This document shows positions 36,419 through 49,293 of a stretch of 64,000 bases of DNA, in pieces (position 1 is the first letter of the stretch; each line of letters opens with the position of its first letter). The translations under genes were made by a program, and so were the position numbers. The notes under the pieces were generated by a model. The model was given only the letters and a program-made list of their open reading frames with translations, was not told where the DNA came from and did not search any database. The DNA is taken from the NCBI GenBank assembly GCA_016711925.1, contig JADJSA010000018.1, positions 248,001 to 312,000 on the forward strand. Direction: 5' to 3'. Origin of the DNA: Candidatus Methylophosphatis haderslevensis. GTDB lineage: Bacteria > Pseudomonadota > Gammaproteobacteria > Burkholderiales > Rhodocyclaceae.

Positions 36419-37291
36419 TCAGCCGGAAATCATCTGAAACGCCTGCACCAGGCTCTTCTTCATGCGGTTGAAGGATTCGCCGAGCCTGGCGATCTCGTCA
36501 CGCCCCTTGACCACGAACTCCGGCGCGTCCATCTCGCCCAGGCTCACCTGGTCGGCGATCCGGGCAAGCCGGTTGACCGGGCGCACCACCAGCAGCCAGA
36601 GCAGCAGGTTCATCGAGACGAAGAGAAAGGCGAACACGGTTCCGAACAGCAGCATGAACACGCGGAACGCATTGTTGGCGCGCTCGACCGGCACTTCCAT
36701 CGGCACCGAGACGATCTGCGCGCCGATGGTTTCATTGAAGTTCCAGCCGAAGCCGTTGGCCGGGCCGTATTTGTCCAGCATGGTCTTCGGCGCGGCCTCG
36801 ACCGTGCTGTGGCAAAGCAGGCAGGCGGGATCCTTGATGGTCAGCGGACGGGCCAGATAAAGGGCGCGGCCGTTCGGCGTGTCGCGCTCGCCGAAAACCT
36901 CGGTCTTGGCCTGGCCGGAGCGGAAGGCGTTGACGATGTCCGCCTCCCAGTCGGCGGCGCGGTCGCGCGGATTGGTCGGGTTGAGCGCGGCCTCCTTGTA
37001 CGAATACTCGGGATACTTGCGATGCACCTCGGCGAAGTATTCGGTCGCCGAGTAGCTGGGTACCGACTGCGGCAGGAATTCGTACTTCATCTGGGTTTCC
37101 AGCAGCGGCTTGATCTGCTCGCTGGTGTACTTGCGCACCGCCAGCGCGGAATCCATCAGGATGCGCGCGTTTTCGCGGATTTCTGCCCGGGCGTTGGTCT
37201 GCAGCAGCTCGTGCGAAACGTAGCCGGTCGCCAGCATGCCGAGCAGGAAGACCAGCAGCAGAACCAGGTTGAACTTGACGATCAGCTTCAT
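36419..37291 (-). CDS. Tll0287-like (DUF3365) c-type heme sensor with HAMP domain
   Basis: 290-residue inner-membrane protein. First helix at about 5-25, then a periplasmic DUF3365/Tll0287-like domain with Arg/Asn-rich helices (ENARILMDSALAVRKYTSEQ, RPLTIKDPACLLCHS). CLLCH is a heme c attachment motif near residue 155. A second helix (about 215-240) is followed by a HAMP domain (VVRPVNRLARIADQVSLGEM) ending at residue 290 with no output domain. It therefore probably relays heme redox or gas state to a separate partner, most simply the kinase encoded next. Its ATG overlaps the FecR stop by 4 nt. Confidence 0.84.
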   Translation of the reverse strand: MKLIVKFNLVLLLVFLLGMLATGYVSHELLQTNARAEIRENARILMDSALAVRKYTSEQIKPLLETQMKYEFLPQSVPSYSATEYFAEVHRKYPEYSYKEAALNPTNPRDRAADWEADIVNAFRSGQAKTEVFGERDTPNGRALYLARPLTIKDPACLLCHSTVEAAPKTMLDKYGPANGFGWNFNETIGAQIVSVPMEVPVERANNAFRVFMLLFGTVFAFLFVSMNLLLWLLVVRPVNRLARIADQVSLGEMDAPEFVVKGRDEIARLGESFNRMKKSLVQAFQMISG

Positions 37292-38201
37292 TGCGCTTGC
37301 TCCCTTTGCTGGCTGTCCCTGTTTCGCGGCGACGCATGCCCGGCCTCGTGCCGCCGCGGCGGGTAGAGGATCGGCTGCCATTCCGGATGATGGGCAAGGT
37401 TGGCGGCCAGCGCCTTGCGGAAATCCGCATCGCGCAGCCGCACGGTGAACCGTCGCACCAATTCGCCGCGCCAGGACTGCGGCATCTGCAGCCAGTCCTT
37501 GACCTCGTCGTAGCGAACGTCGTGATCGAACTTGGGCGCCTTCGGATTGGCCTTGAGCCGATCGGGCCGCGCCGGCAGGGCATCGCGAAATCCCTTGGGC
37601 ATGCCCGCCAGGAAGGCGGCGTCCGGCCTGGGCTGCAGCGACGTGCGTTGCGCTGCCACCCGGCTGGCGAACTGGCCGGCGGCAAGCGTGCCGGCCTTGT
37701 TGGTCTTTCCTGTTCGTCCGGTTCGAGCAGGCGCCCGGCGCCGGACTCCAGAAACACGCTGGCGCGTTGTTCCGCGGCGTGGGCGAGCAGCCTGCCATCG
37801 CCGGTCGACACGCCGAGCGCCGCGCCCAGCACGCGATAGCCGTCGGCCGGCGCCTGCTTGCCCGCTTGCAGCTTGCACCAGCCGGCGAGCAGGATGATCG
37901 GCTGGCCGGGCTCGTCGCGGCGCGACCGCGAATTGCCGTCCGCCAGGTAGAGCCGGGTGCGCGGGCCGAGTCCGAGCAGCAGGCCATCGGCGAATTCGAT
38001 CACGCTGATGCCGCGCTCGTCGGTTTCGAGGATGTCGCCCGGCTGGATCTGCACGCCCTCGCCGGCCAGCAGCACGGAAGGTCCGCGCAGCAGCCGCAGC
38101 GCGCCTTCGGCCAGCGTGATCGTGCCGGTCTGCGCCGCACTGAGCGCGGTGTACAGGACGAGCAATACGGCTCCGGCAACGCGGAGCAACCGGGCAATCA
38201 T
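37288..38201 (-). pseudogene. FecR-domain secreted protein, interrupted by a frameshift
   Basis: Reads from ATG 38201 with a signal peptide (LLVLYTALSAAQ), then a FecR domain (EGVQIQPGDILETDERGISVIEF). The frame continues to ...LLEPDEQE and then loses sense near 37706-37708. The expected continuation, GKTNKAGTLAAGQFASR to a C-terminus at 37288, lies in another frame, and that end overlaps the next gene's ATG exactly. Adding one A to the AAA run at 37706-37708 would rejoin the frames (E-Q-E-K-T-N-K). It is either a one-base sequencing error or a recent inactivating deletion. About 300 residues if repaired. The C-terminal part (DVRYDEVKDWLQMPQSWRGEL) is unfamiliar. Confidence 0.75.
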
Positions 38202-38381
38202 GGCGCTGCGGTTCTCTCTGCTGACTGCGCCGGGCGGCGTATCGGCCCGGCGATTGTTGTGATTCTGGCGACTCAGTGCCCCATCGTAAGCGGGCGCGCG
38301 GCCGGAATCAATCGTACCCTTGGACTAGAACCCAACGACTAGCGCACTCTGTCCCCGACATCCCTGCAGTTTCAACCCGCA

Positions 38382-39074
38382 TCAGGGCAGTTCGGCAGCA
38401 CTCATGCGGCTCTGGATACGGTTGGCGTGGGCCTGCAGCCGGGCGCCGAACTGGGTTTCGTACTTGCGCGGATTGGGCAGCATCACCGCCAAGTGTGCAG
38501 CTTGCGCCGGGCCTAGCTGGGCCGCCGATGTTTTGTAGTAACGCTGTGCGGCCGCCTCGATGCCGAAGATGCCGTTGCCCCACTCGACCACGTTCAGGTA
38601 GATCTCGAGGATGCGCTGCTTGTCCAGCATCGATTCCAGCATCAGCGTGATGGCGGCCTCCTGCAGCTTGCGCCACGGCGTCTTGGAGGGCGACAGGAAC
38701 AGGTTCTTCGCCAGTTGCTGCGAGATGGTCGAGCCGCCGGCGACCACCTTGCCCTTGCGCTGGTTCTTCTCGATCGCCTTTTGCATGCCTTCCCAGTCGA
38801 AACCTTCGTGGTCGATGAACTTGTCGTCCTCGGCGGCGATCACGGCGCGCTTCACATGGGTCGAGATCTTTTCGTAGGGCATCCAGGTATGCTGGATCGC
38901 GGCGCGCGGATCGTTCGCCCGCATTTCGTCGAGGCGGATTTCCATGAAGCTGGTGAGGTGCGGGTTGGCGTAGCGCCAATAGACGATGTGCAGGAAGTAC
39001 CAGCTCTGCAGCGCAACAAAGCCCAGCAGCGCCAGCAGCAGCCCGCGCCTGATCCAGCGGCCGACCCGTGTCAT
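38382..39074 (-). CDS. mtgA: Monofunctional peptidoglycan glycosyltransferase MtgA
   Basis: 230-residue inner-membrane GT51 enzyme polymerising lipid II glycan strands. One N-terminal helix (about 8-30), then EDDKFIDHEGFDWEGM with the catalytic Glu, the GGSTISQQLAKNLFLSP motif, and QRILEIYLNVVEWGNGIFGIEAAAQRYY. No transpeptidase domain is present. I chose ATG 39074 (MTRVGRW), whose codon overlaps the aroE stop by 4 nt; a longer frame lies within aroE. Confidence 0.94.
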   Translation of the reverse strand: MTRVGRWIRRGLLLALLGFVALQSWYFLHIVYWRYANPHLTSFMEIRLDEMRANDPRAAIQHTWMPYEKISTHVKRAVIAAEDDKFIDHEGFDWEGMQKAIEKNQRKGKVVAGGSTISQQLAKNLFLSPSKTPWRKLQEAAITLMLESMLDKQRILEIYLNVVEWGNGIFGIEAAAQRYYKTSAAQLGPAQAAHLAVMLPNPRKYETQFGARLQAHANRIQSRMSAAELP

Positions 39075-39898
39075 GCGCGGTGCAGCTCGCCGGCGAGTTC
39101 GGCCAGCACCGGCCGGGTATCGGGCCGCACGCCACGCCACAGCAGGAAAGATTCTGCAGCCTGCTCGACCAGCATGCCCAGCCCGTCTGCCAGGCGGCCC
39201 GCCCCCTGCGCCTGTGCGGCTGCCAGAAAGGGCGTCAGACCCCGGCCGTACATCATGTCGTAGGCGGTCGAACCCGGCGCATAGAGCCCGGGCGGAATCG
39301 CCGGCGCCGCGCCGGCCAGACTGGCGCTGGTGGCATTGATCACCACATCGAACTGCTGGCCGGCCAACTCGGCGAATGCCAGCGCCGCGAGATTGCCGTG
39401 TCCGGCGAAGGCATCGCGCAGTTGCGCGGCACGCGAGGCGGTGCGGTTGGCAACGGTCAGCGAAGCCGGCGACTGGTCGAGCAACGGCAGGATCACGCCG
39501 CGCGCTGCGCCGCCGGCACCCAGCAGCAACAGGCGATTGCCGGCCAGCGGGCAGCCGATGTTGCGCAGCAAATCGGCGACCAGGCCGGCACCGTCGGTGT
39601 TGTCGCCGAGAATCTCGCCCTGCTCGAACTTGAGCGTGTTGACCGCCCCCGCCGCCTCGGCGCGGGCGGTGTGACGATCGGCCAGCGCAAAGGCCTCGAG
39701 CTTGAACGGCACGGTGACATTCATGCCGCGTCCGCCGCTGGCGACGAATTGCGCGACGGCCGCGGCGAACCCGTCGAGCGGGGCGAGGATGGCCCGGTAA
39801 TCCAGGTCCTGCGCGCTCTGGCGGGCGAAAGCCGCATGGATGCGCGGCGACTTGCTGTGAGCGATCGGATTGCCGATCACGGCGTAGCGGTCGGTCAT
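39071..39898 (-). CDS. aroE: Shikimate 5-dehydrogenase AroE
   Basis: 275-residue NADP enzyme reducing 3-dehydroshikimate for aromatic amino-acid synthesis. Substrate-binding N-terminus has VIGNPIAHSKSPRIHAAF and NVTVPFK with catalytic Lys; NTLKFEQGEILGDNTDG and dinucleotide motif LLLLGAGGAARGV follow. The start is ATG 39898; a longer frame upstream is antisense to nothing and overlaps the TonB gene in another frame. It lies 13 nt after tonB and couples to mtgA. Confidence 0.94.
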   Translation of the reverse strand: MTDRYAVIGNPIAHSKSPRIHAAFARQSAQDLDYRAILAPLDGFAAAVAQFVASGGRGMNVTVPFKLEAFALADRHTARAEAAGAVNTLKFEQGEILGDNTDGAGLVADLLRNIGCPLAGNRLLLLGAGGAARGVILPLLDQSPASLTVANRTASRAAQLRDAFAGHGNLAALAFAELAGQQFDVVINATSASLAGAAPAIPPGLYAPGSTAYDMMYGRGLTPFLAAAQAQGAGRLADGLGMLVEQAAESFLLWRGVRPDTRPVLAELAGELHRA

Positions 39899-39911
39899 GC
39901 CGGCGAGCCGC

Positions 39912-40952
39912 TCAATCCCTGGCCGCCGAGGTCGCCAGCGAGTCGCTGTTGGTGAAGGTCCAGGTGCGGGCGAAGGCCAGAATGTCGAATTTCTCCCGCA
40001 TCTCCGGCGGGAAGGCGGCAAACGGGCTCGACAGGCGCACGATGCGCAGCGCGGCGTCGTCCAGGATCTTGTTGCCCGACGAACGCTGGATGTCCACCTT
40101 GGCGATGTCGCCGTCGGCCTTGATTTCGATGTACAGCAGCAGGCTGCCGTAATGCTTGCCGCGCGCCGCCTCGGGGTAGTTGAGCGTGCCGATGCGCTCG
40201 ACTTTCTGCCGCCAGGCCTCGATGTACTGCGCCGGCGCATATTCCGAGGTCCGCGCGCCGATGAATTTCTTGCGCGGGCGCTTCTGGTACTCCTCGAGAT
40301 CCTTCTCGATCTGCGCTTCGAGCTTGGCCACCGCCAGCGCGCGGTCGGCCAGATCGCGGCCGGAAACCGGCGGCGGCGTGTCATGCGGTTCGGTGGTCGG
40401 GTTCTGCTCGGCGAGCACCGCTGCCTTGGCCTTCACCTGGGTCATCAACCGCTGCTGCATGGCCTCCAGTTGTTCGACCCGGCGTTGCGTTTCGACCAGC
40501 GCGTCGCCCTCGCGTTTTTGCAGGGATGCCGGAAGCGGAGTTTTTGCGCGCCGGTCCTCGTCGGTGTTGCCGCCGCCGTCGAGATTGTTCTGCGCGCGCG
40601 CATGCGGCTTGTCCGGGCGGGTCGCGCTCTTGGAATTGACCAGCACCACCTCGAGCTGGCTTTCCTGATGGCGGAACAGCGACGCATCGGGGAACTTGAA
40701 ATGAAGCGTCAGCGCGATCAGGTGCACGAAGACCGATATCCCGATCGCCAACTGCATGCGGTTGTCCGGGTTGGCCATGAGGCCGCGCAGCACCGGCCGC
40801 GGAATGTTGGACGCGACCTTTGCGCGGGCCGCCCGCGCAGCGCGCCGGGCAGGGTCCGGCTGGCCCGAACCCCTGGCGGGCTTTTCAGCGGGTCGCGCCG
40901 CCGGACTGGCGGGCGAGGCAACGGATTTGGCGGCCCGGGCTGGCTTCGACAT
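39912..40952 (-). CDS. TonB-like energy transducer protein
   Basis: 346 residues with a basic Ala/Pro-rich cytoplasmic N-terminus of about 65 residues, a single membrane helix (about 67-87, IGISVFVHLIALTLHF), a charged coiled-coil periplasmic region (about 140-235) and a C-terminal TonB fold (YPEAARGKHYGSLLLYIEIKADG, DDAALRIVRLSSPFAAFP). The long cytoplasmic N-terminus and lack of Pro-Lys repeats are unusual for TonB; it resembles the TonB-family proteins often placed between RNase and aroE genes in betaproteobacteria. No exbB or exbD is adjacent. Confidence 0.8.
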   Translation of the reverse strand: MSKPARAAKSVASPASPAARPAEKPARGSGQPDPARRAARAARAKVASNIPRPVLRGLMANPDNRMQLAIGISVFVHLIALTLHFKFPDASLFRHQESQLEVVLVNSKSATRPDKPHARAQNNLDGGGNTDEDRRAKTPLPASLQKREGDALVETQRRVEQLEAMQQRLMTQVKAKAAVLAEQNPTTEPHDTPPPVSGRDLADRALAVAKLEAQIEKDLEEYQKRPRKKFIGARTSEYAPAQYIEAWRQKVERIGTLNYPEAARGKHYGSLLLYIEIKADGDIAKVDIQRSSGNKILDDAALRIVRLSSPFAAFPPEMREKFDILAFARTWTFTNSDSLATSAARD

Positions 40953-40963
40953 GGCCGGGGATT

Positions 40964-42871
40964 CTACTCCGCCGCAGCCTCCGGCTCCATCGCATCAGAG
41001 GAGGGTTCCGGGGCCAATTCCAGGTATCGGGCGCGGATTTCAGCGTCCATCAGATCGATCGCCTCGATCTCCAGCCGCACCGCAGTGCCGGGGTCCAGCG
41101 CCGGCAGCGAGGGTACGCGCAAAACCAGCGGCAGGTGCGCCACGCGCACCAGAGACTCGCGCAGCACCCGCGCCTCGACATGCGCAGCCTGCTCCTGACG
41201 CAGCAAGCGCAGGCACCAGTAGCGTTCCATGCCGCGCTGGAACTCGGCGTAAGTGGCGTAGGTCAGTTCGAAGTCGCGCATCGCCGCGAGCAGGGCTTCC
41301 GACTTGGGCGCGAAAGGTGGCGGCTCGCCGCGCAGCAGGGCGATCAACTGCCACTGGTTGACCAGGTCGACATAGCGGCGTAGCGGACTCGAAGACCAGG
41401 CATAGCAATCGACGCCGAGTCCTTCGTGCGGCGCGGCGACGGTGGTCATGCGCACCTTGCCGCTGCTTTGCGCGCGATAGAGGCCGGGGATTTTCGCCTG
41501 ATCGAGCAGGCGGCCCCAGGTGCTGTTGGCGATGATCATGGTCTCGGCCACCAGCTTGTCGAGCGGGCTGCCGCGCTTGCGTTCCTCGATCTCGATGCGT
41601 CCCGGGCCGTCGGCGCCGGCCGCGTCCCACTCCACGCGGAAGTTGTAATCCTTGCCCAACTGGCTGGCCGAGGCCTTGCCGCGGCCGGCCTCGCAGACGG
41701 TGGCGAACTGCCACAGCAGCATCAGCTCGTCGCGGAAATCGAACGGCGGCACGTTGCCGCTGGCCACGGTGTCGTCGTTGAACAGCGGCTCGATGTCGTG
41801 ATGGCGCAGGTTGGCGACGATCGGCACGCACTCGATGCGCGATTCGCTGCCGGCGATGCGCAGGTCGCTCGATACATCGAGGTAGAGCGAGAGCGCCGGC
41901 CGGCTGGTGCCGGCGGCCAGCGTGAAACGCTCGACCAGCGAATCGGGCAGCATGGTGATCTTGCGCCCCGGCATGTACACCGTCGACAGCCGGCGCCGCG
42001 CGATCGCGTCGAGCGGCGAGCCGGGCGCGAAGCCGAGTCCAGGCGCCGCGATGTGGATCCCCAGGCGCCAGCCGCCGCCCTCGCGCGGCGTTACCGACAG
42101 CGCGTCGTCGATTTCCGTGGTGTGCGCATCGTCGACCGAAAATGCGCGCACCGCGGCCAGCGGCAGATCGGCCGGGTCGCCCGCCTCGTCATGCGGCGGA
42201 AAGTCGGTGCCCTCGGGAAACTGCTCGAACAGAAAGCGGCCGAGGTGGTAATCGTGCGACGAACGCAGTCCGCCGGCGCGGGCCAACAGCTTGGGTGCCG
42301 ACAGGCCGCTGTCGCCGCAGGCCGCTTCCAGCGCCTTGGTTTCCAGCCGGTTGCGGTCGGGCTTGTAGAGCAGGTGCTCGAGCAGCGGCGGAAACTCGGG
42401 CGGCAGCGTGCCGGCCAGCAATTCGCCGCACATGCGCTCGACAGCGGCTGCCTGCAGTTTCTTCTTCTCCAGGCCGGCCAGCGCAGCCTGAAGGATCTCA
42501 GGCGGCGCCTTGCGGAAGCGCCCCTTGCCCTTGCGGTGGAACCAGATCGGCGCCGAATGCAGGCGCAGCAGGATCGCGGTCGATTCGACGGCATCGGGCG
42601 GGTGGCCGAAGTATTCGCTCGCCAGGTCGGCGAAACCGAATTCGGCCTCGCCGCTGACTTCGTAGAGGAATTCGGTGTCGATGGACTCGGCCTGCGCCTG
42701 GGCAGCATCGAGCAGGTCGGCGCAGCCGGGCTCGCGAAAGCGCAGCAGCACGTTCGCCGCCTTGATCTTGGCGCGGCGCCCGGTTGGCGTTTCGACCTGC
42801 AGGGAGCTGTCGTTATCGGTGAGGATGCTGGCGGCCTTGAAGGCGCCGTCTTCCTCGAACAGGACGTTCAT
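40964..42871 (-). CDS. RNB-domain exoribonuclease (RNase II/VacB family)
   Basis: 635-residue 3'-5' exoribonuclease-like protein. The RNB domain starts at about residue 235 with DDAHTTEIDDALSV, carrying the metal-binding acidic cluster, then GIHIAAPGLGF, STVYMPGRKITMLP and LDKLVAETMIIANSTW. The N-terminal region lacks an obvious cold-shock pair; a C-terminal S1-like beta barrel is short. It is smaller than RNase R and probably specific to this lineage. It is the first gene of the RNB-tonB-aroE-mtgA group, with 11-13 nt gaps or overlaps. Confidence 0.88.
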   Translation of the reverse strand: MNVLFEEDGAFKAASILTDNDSSLQVETPTGRRAKIKAANVLLRFREPGCADLLDAAQAQAESIDTEFLYEVSGEAEFGFADLASEYFGHPPDAVESTAILLRLHSAPIWFHRKGKGRFRKAPPEILQAALAGLEKKKLQAAAVERMCGELLAGTLPPEFPPLLEHLLYKPDRNRLETKALEAACGDSGLSAPKLLARAGGLRSSHDYHLGRFLFEQFPEGTDFPPHDEAGDPADLPLAAVRAFSVDDAHTTEIDDALSVTPREGGGWRLGIHIAAPGLGFAPGSPLDAIARRRLSTVYMPGRKITMLPDSLVERFTLAAGTSRPALSLYLDVSSDLRIAGSESRIECVPIVANLRHHDIEPLFNDDTVASGNVPPFDFRDELMLLWQFATVCEAGRGKASASQLGKDYNFRVEWDAAGADGPGRIEIEERKRGSPLDKLVAETMIIANSTWGRLLDQAKIPGLYRAQSSGKVRMTTVAAPHEGLGVDCYAWSSSPLRRYVDLVNQWQLIALLRGEPPPFAPKSEALLAAMRDFELTYATYAEFQRGMERYWCLRLLRQEQAAHVEARVLRESLVRVAHLPLVLRVPSLPALDPGTAVRLEIEAIDLMDAEIRARYLELAPEPSSDAMEPEAAAE

Positions 42872-42900
42872 TGCGGCGTGGAGTCGATGCTCGGGCGCGG

Positions 42901-42906
42901 ATTATA
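42901..42906 (-). promoter_or_regulatory. -10 element upstream of the RNB ribonuclease gene
   Basis: On the minus strand a perfect TATAAT lies 29 nt before the ATG at 42871, giving a leader of about 22 nt. The -35 position reads roughly CGGTTT, a poor match. Confidence 0.45.
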
Positions 42907-43119
42907 GCGGAGGCGCACCCGCAAAACCGGCCTGCCCTGCGAGCAAGGCAGGACAAGGCAAGGCGTTTCAGCCTGCCACCGCCAACAGCGCCGCTGCATG
43001 CGGATCTTCGGCATGCATGGCCGCAGAGCGCCATTCCACGCGGCTCACAGCCGCATCAAGAATTACCGGTCGGTGCCGATACTTCCCTGTACCGACAATC
43101 TCCCAACCTTGACCAACCG

Positions 43120-44328
43120 ATGCTCAAACGCATTCCCGCAACCGAACTGCGCACCGGCATGTTCCTCCACGAGTTGTGCGGCTCGTGGATGGATCATCCG
43201 TTCTGGCGCACCGCCTTCAAGATCAGCGACCCCAAGGATATCCGCCGGGTGGTCGAATCCGGTGTCCGCGAGGTCTGGATCGATACCTCGAAAGGGCGCG
43301 ACGTTGTGCCGCCGCAGTCGTCCGCCCCGGCCGCGCCGCCCGAACCGTTGCCGCCGGCCGCCGGCGAACCGCCGCCGGCGAAGACCGAAACCGCGGCCGA
43401 ACTGGTGCGCGCCGCCAAAATCTGCGCCAAGTCCCGCGCCGCGGTGACCTCGATGTTCCAGGAAGCGCGCATGGGTCAGGCGGTCGATGCCGAAGCCGCC
43501 GCGCCGCTGGTCGAGGAGATCGCCAGTTCCGTGCTGCGCAACCCCGGTGCGCTGATCAGCCTGGCGCGCCTGAAGACCAAGGACGACTACACCTACATGC
43601 ATTCGGTGGCGGTGTGCGCGCTGATGATCGCGCTCGGCCGCGAACTGGGCCAGGACGAAGCGATGATCCGCGAAGTCGGCACGGCCGGCCTGCTCCACGA
43701 CATCGGCAAGATGGCGATTCCGGACGACATCCTCAACAAGCCGGGCAAGCTCACCGACGCGGAATTCGGCAACGTGCGCCGCCATCCCGAAGAAGGCTGG
43801 AAGATGCTGCAGGAAAGCCGCGGCGTCTCCGAAACCGCGCTCGACGTCTGCCTGCACCACCACGAGAAGGTCGACGGCAGCGGCTACCCGCACCGGCTGG
43901 CCAATGATGCGATCAGCCTGGTCGCCAAGATGGGCGCGGTGTGCGACGTCTACGACGCCATCACCTCCGACCGGCCCTACAAGGCGGGCTGGGCGCCGAC
44001 CGAATCGCTGCGCAAGATGACCGAGTGGGCAAACGGGCATTTCGACCCGACGGTTTTCCGCGCCTTCGTCAAGGCGGTGGGTATCTACCCGCTGGGCAGT
44101 CTGGTGCGTCTGCAATCGGGGCGCCTCGGGGTGGTCGTCGCGCAGACTGGCAAGTCCCTGCTGACGCCGCAGGTCAAGGTGTTCTTCTCGACCCGTTCCA
44201 ATGCGCGCATCAAACCCGAGACGGTCGACCTCGACCGTCCCGGCTGCCCCGATCGCATCGTCGATCACGAAGACCCCGTGCGCTGGGGCTTCCACGACCT
44301 GGCGCATATGTGGGTCGTGCCGGCGTGA
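43120..44328 (+). CDS. HD-GYP domain protein with DUF3391 N-terminus
   Basis: 402-residue cytoplasmic protein. The N-terminal DUF3391-like segment (RIPATELRTGMFLHELCGSWMDHPFW, VVESGVREVWIDTSKG) is followed by a Pro/Ala linker and an HD-GYP domain. The metal motif HDIGKMAIPD lies near residue 192 and HHHEKVDGSGYP near 250, with all signature residues intact, so it is probably an active c-di-GMP phosphodiesterase. The two motifs are about 60 residues apart, as is standard. The ATG has no strong Shine-Dalgarno. It is preceded by a dispersed repeat copy at 43028-43050. Confidence 0.9.
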   Translation: MLKRIPATELRTGMFLHELCGSWMDHPFWRTAFKISDPKDIRRVVESGVREVWIDTSKGRDVVPPQSSAPAAPPEPLPPAAGEPPPAKTETAAELVRAAKICAKSRAAVTSMFQEARMGQAVDAEAAAPLVEEIASSVLRNPGALISLARLKTKDDYTYMHSVAVCALMIALGRELGQDEAMIREVGTAGLLHDIGKMAIPDDILNKPGKLTDAEFGNVRRHPEEGWKMLQESRGVSETALDVCLHHHEKVDGSGYPHRLANDAISLVAKMGAVCDVYDAITSDRPYKAGWAPTESLRKMTEWANGHFDPTVFRAFVKAVGIYPLGSLVRLQSGRLGVVVAQTGKSLLTPQVKVFFSTRSNARIKPETVDLDRPGCPDRIVDHEDPVRWGFHDLAHMWVVPA

Positions 44329-44472
44329 CGGCGGAATAATCAGGTTTCTCGCTCCGCCGTGCCCGGTGCATAATGGTTGCGCAGGGCTGTGCCGCCGGGA
44401 CGAACGTCGTCCCCCGCCGTGAATGGCTGCTCCCGGCGCGCCACCAACCCGCCATATGACGGAGATTGAGCG

Positions 44473-49080
<4,608 letters not shown>

Positions 49081-49128
49081 ATTCGCGCCCGCGGCCGTGG
49101 CGATGCGTGCGTCCGTGACGGGTTCGAC

Positions 49129-49157
49129 TTGGCAAGCCGCTGTCCGCCGGATAGAAT
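49129..49157 (+). promoter_or_regulatory. Sigma70 promoter of ahcY
   Basis: TTGGCA (49129-49134), a 17-bp spacer and TAGAAT (49152-49157) form a well-spaced promoter. The transcript would begin about 49164, just before the SAH aptamer. Confidence 0.7.
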
Positions 49158-49167
49158 CCGCGCATTG

Positions 49168-49226
49168 CTGAGGGGCGCTGCGACCCGTCGAGACGGGCCA
49201 GGCTCAGCAACCGAACAACGGCGCTC
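49168..49226 (+). ncRNA. SAH riboswitch aptamer
   Basis: Matches the S-adenosylhomocysteine riboswitch: GAGGGGCGCTGCGACCC at the 5' side, a hairpin with stem CCCGT/ACGGG (49184-49188 with 49193-49197), the conserved CCAGGCTC block, and CAACGGCGCTC closing P1 at 49216-49226. P1 pairs GAG (49170-49172) and CGCTG (49176-49180) with the 3' strand. It lies 68 nt upstream of ahcY. Known members bind SAH and turn on SAH-recycling genes. Confidence 0.9.
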
Positions 49227-49263
49227 GCAAACCCTGTCTGGTTTGGAGCGCCGCGTCGTTTTT
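49219..49263 (+). terminator. Terminator-like expression platform of the SAH riboswitch
   Basis: Arms 49219-49233 and 49240-49253 form a 14-bp stem (one bulged G at 49227) with loop CTGTCT, followed after 5 nt by TTTTT (49259-49263). The first arm is the same CGGCGCTC that closes aptamer P1, so the two folds exclude each other. SAH binding would block the terminator and allow ahcY transcription. The gap between stem and T-tract weakens the terminator call. Confidence 0.65.
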
Positions 49264-49293
49264 GGGTGCTCCGCTTTTGCTTAGGAGACATCC

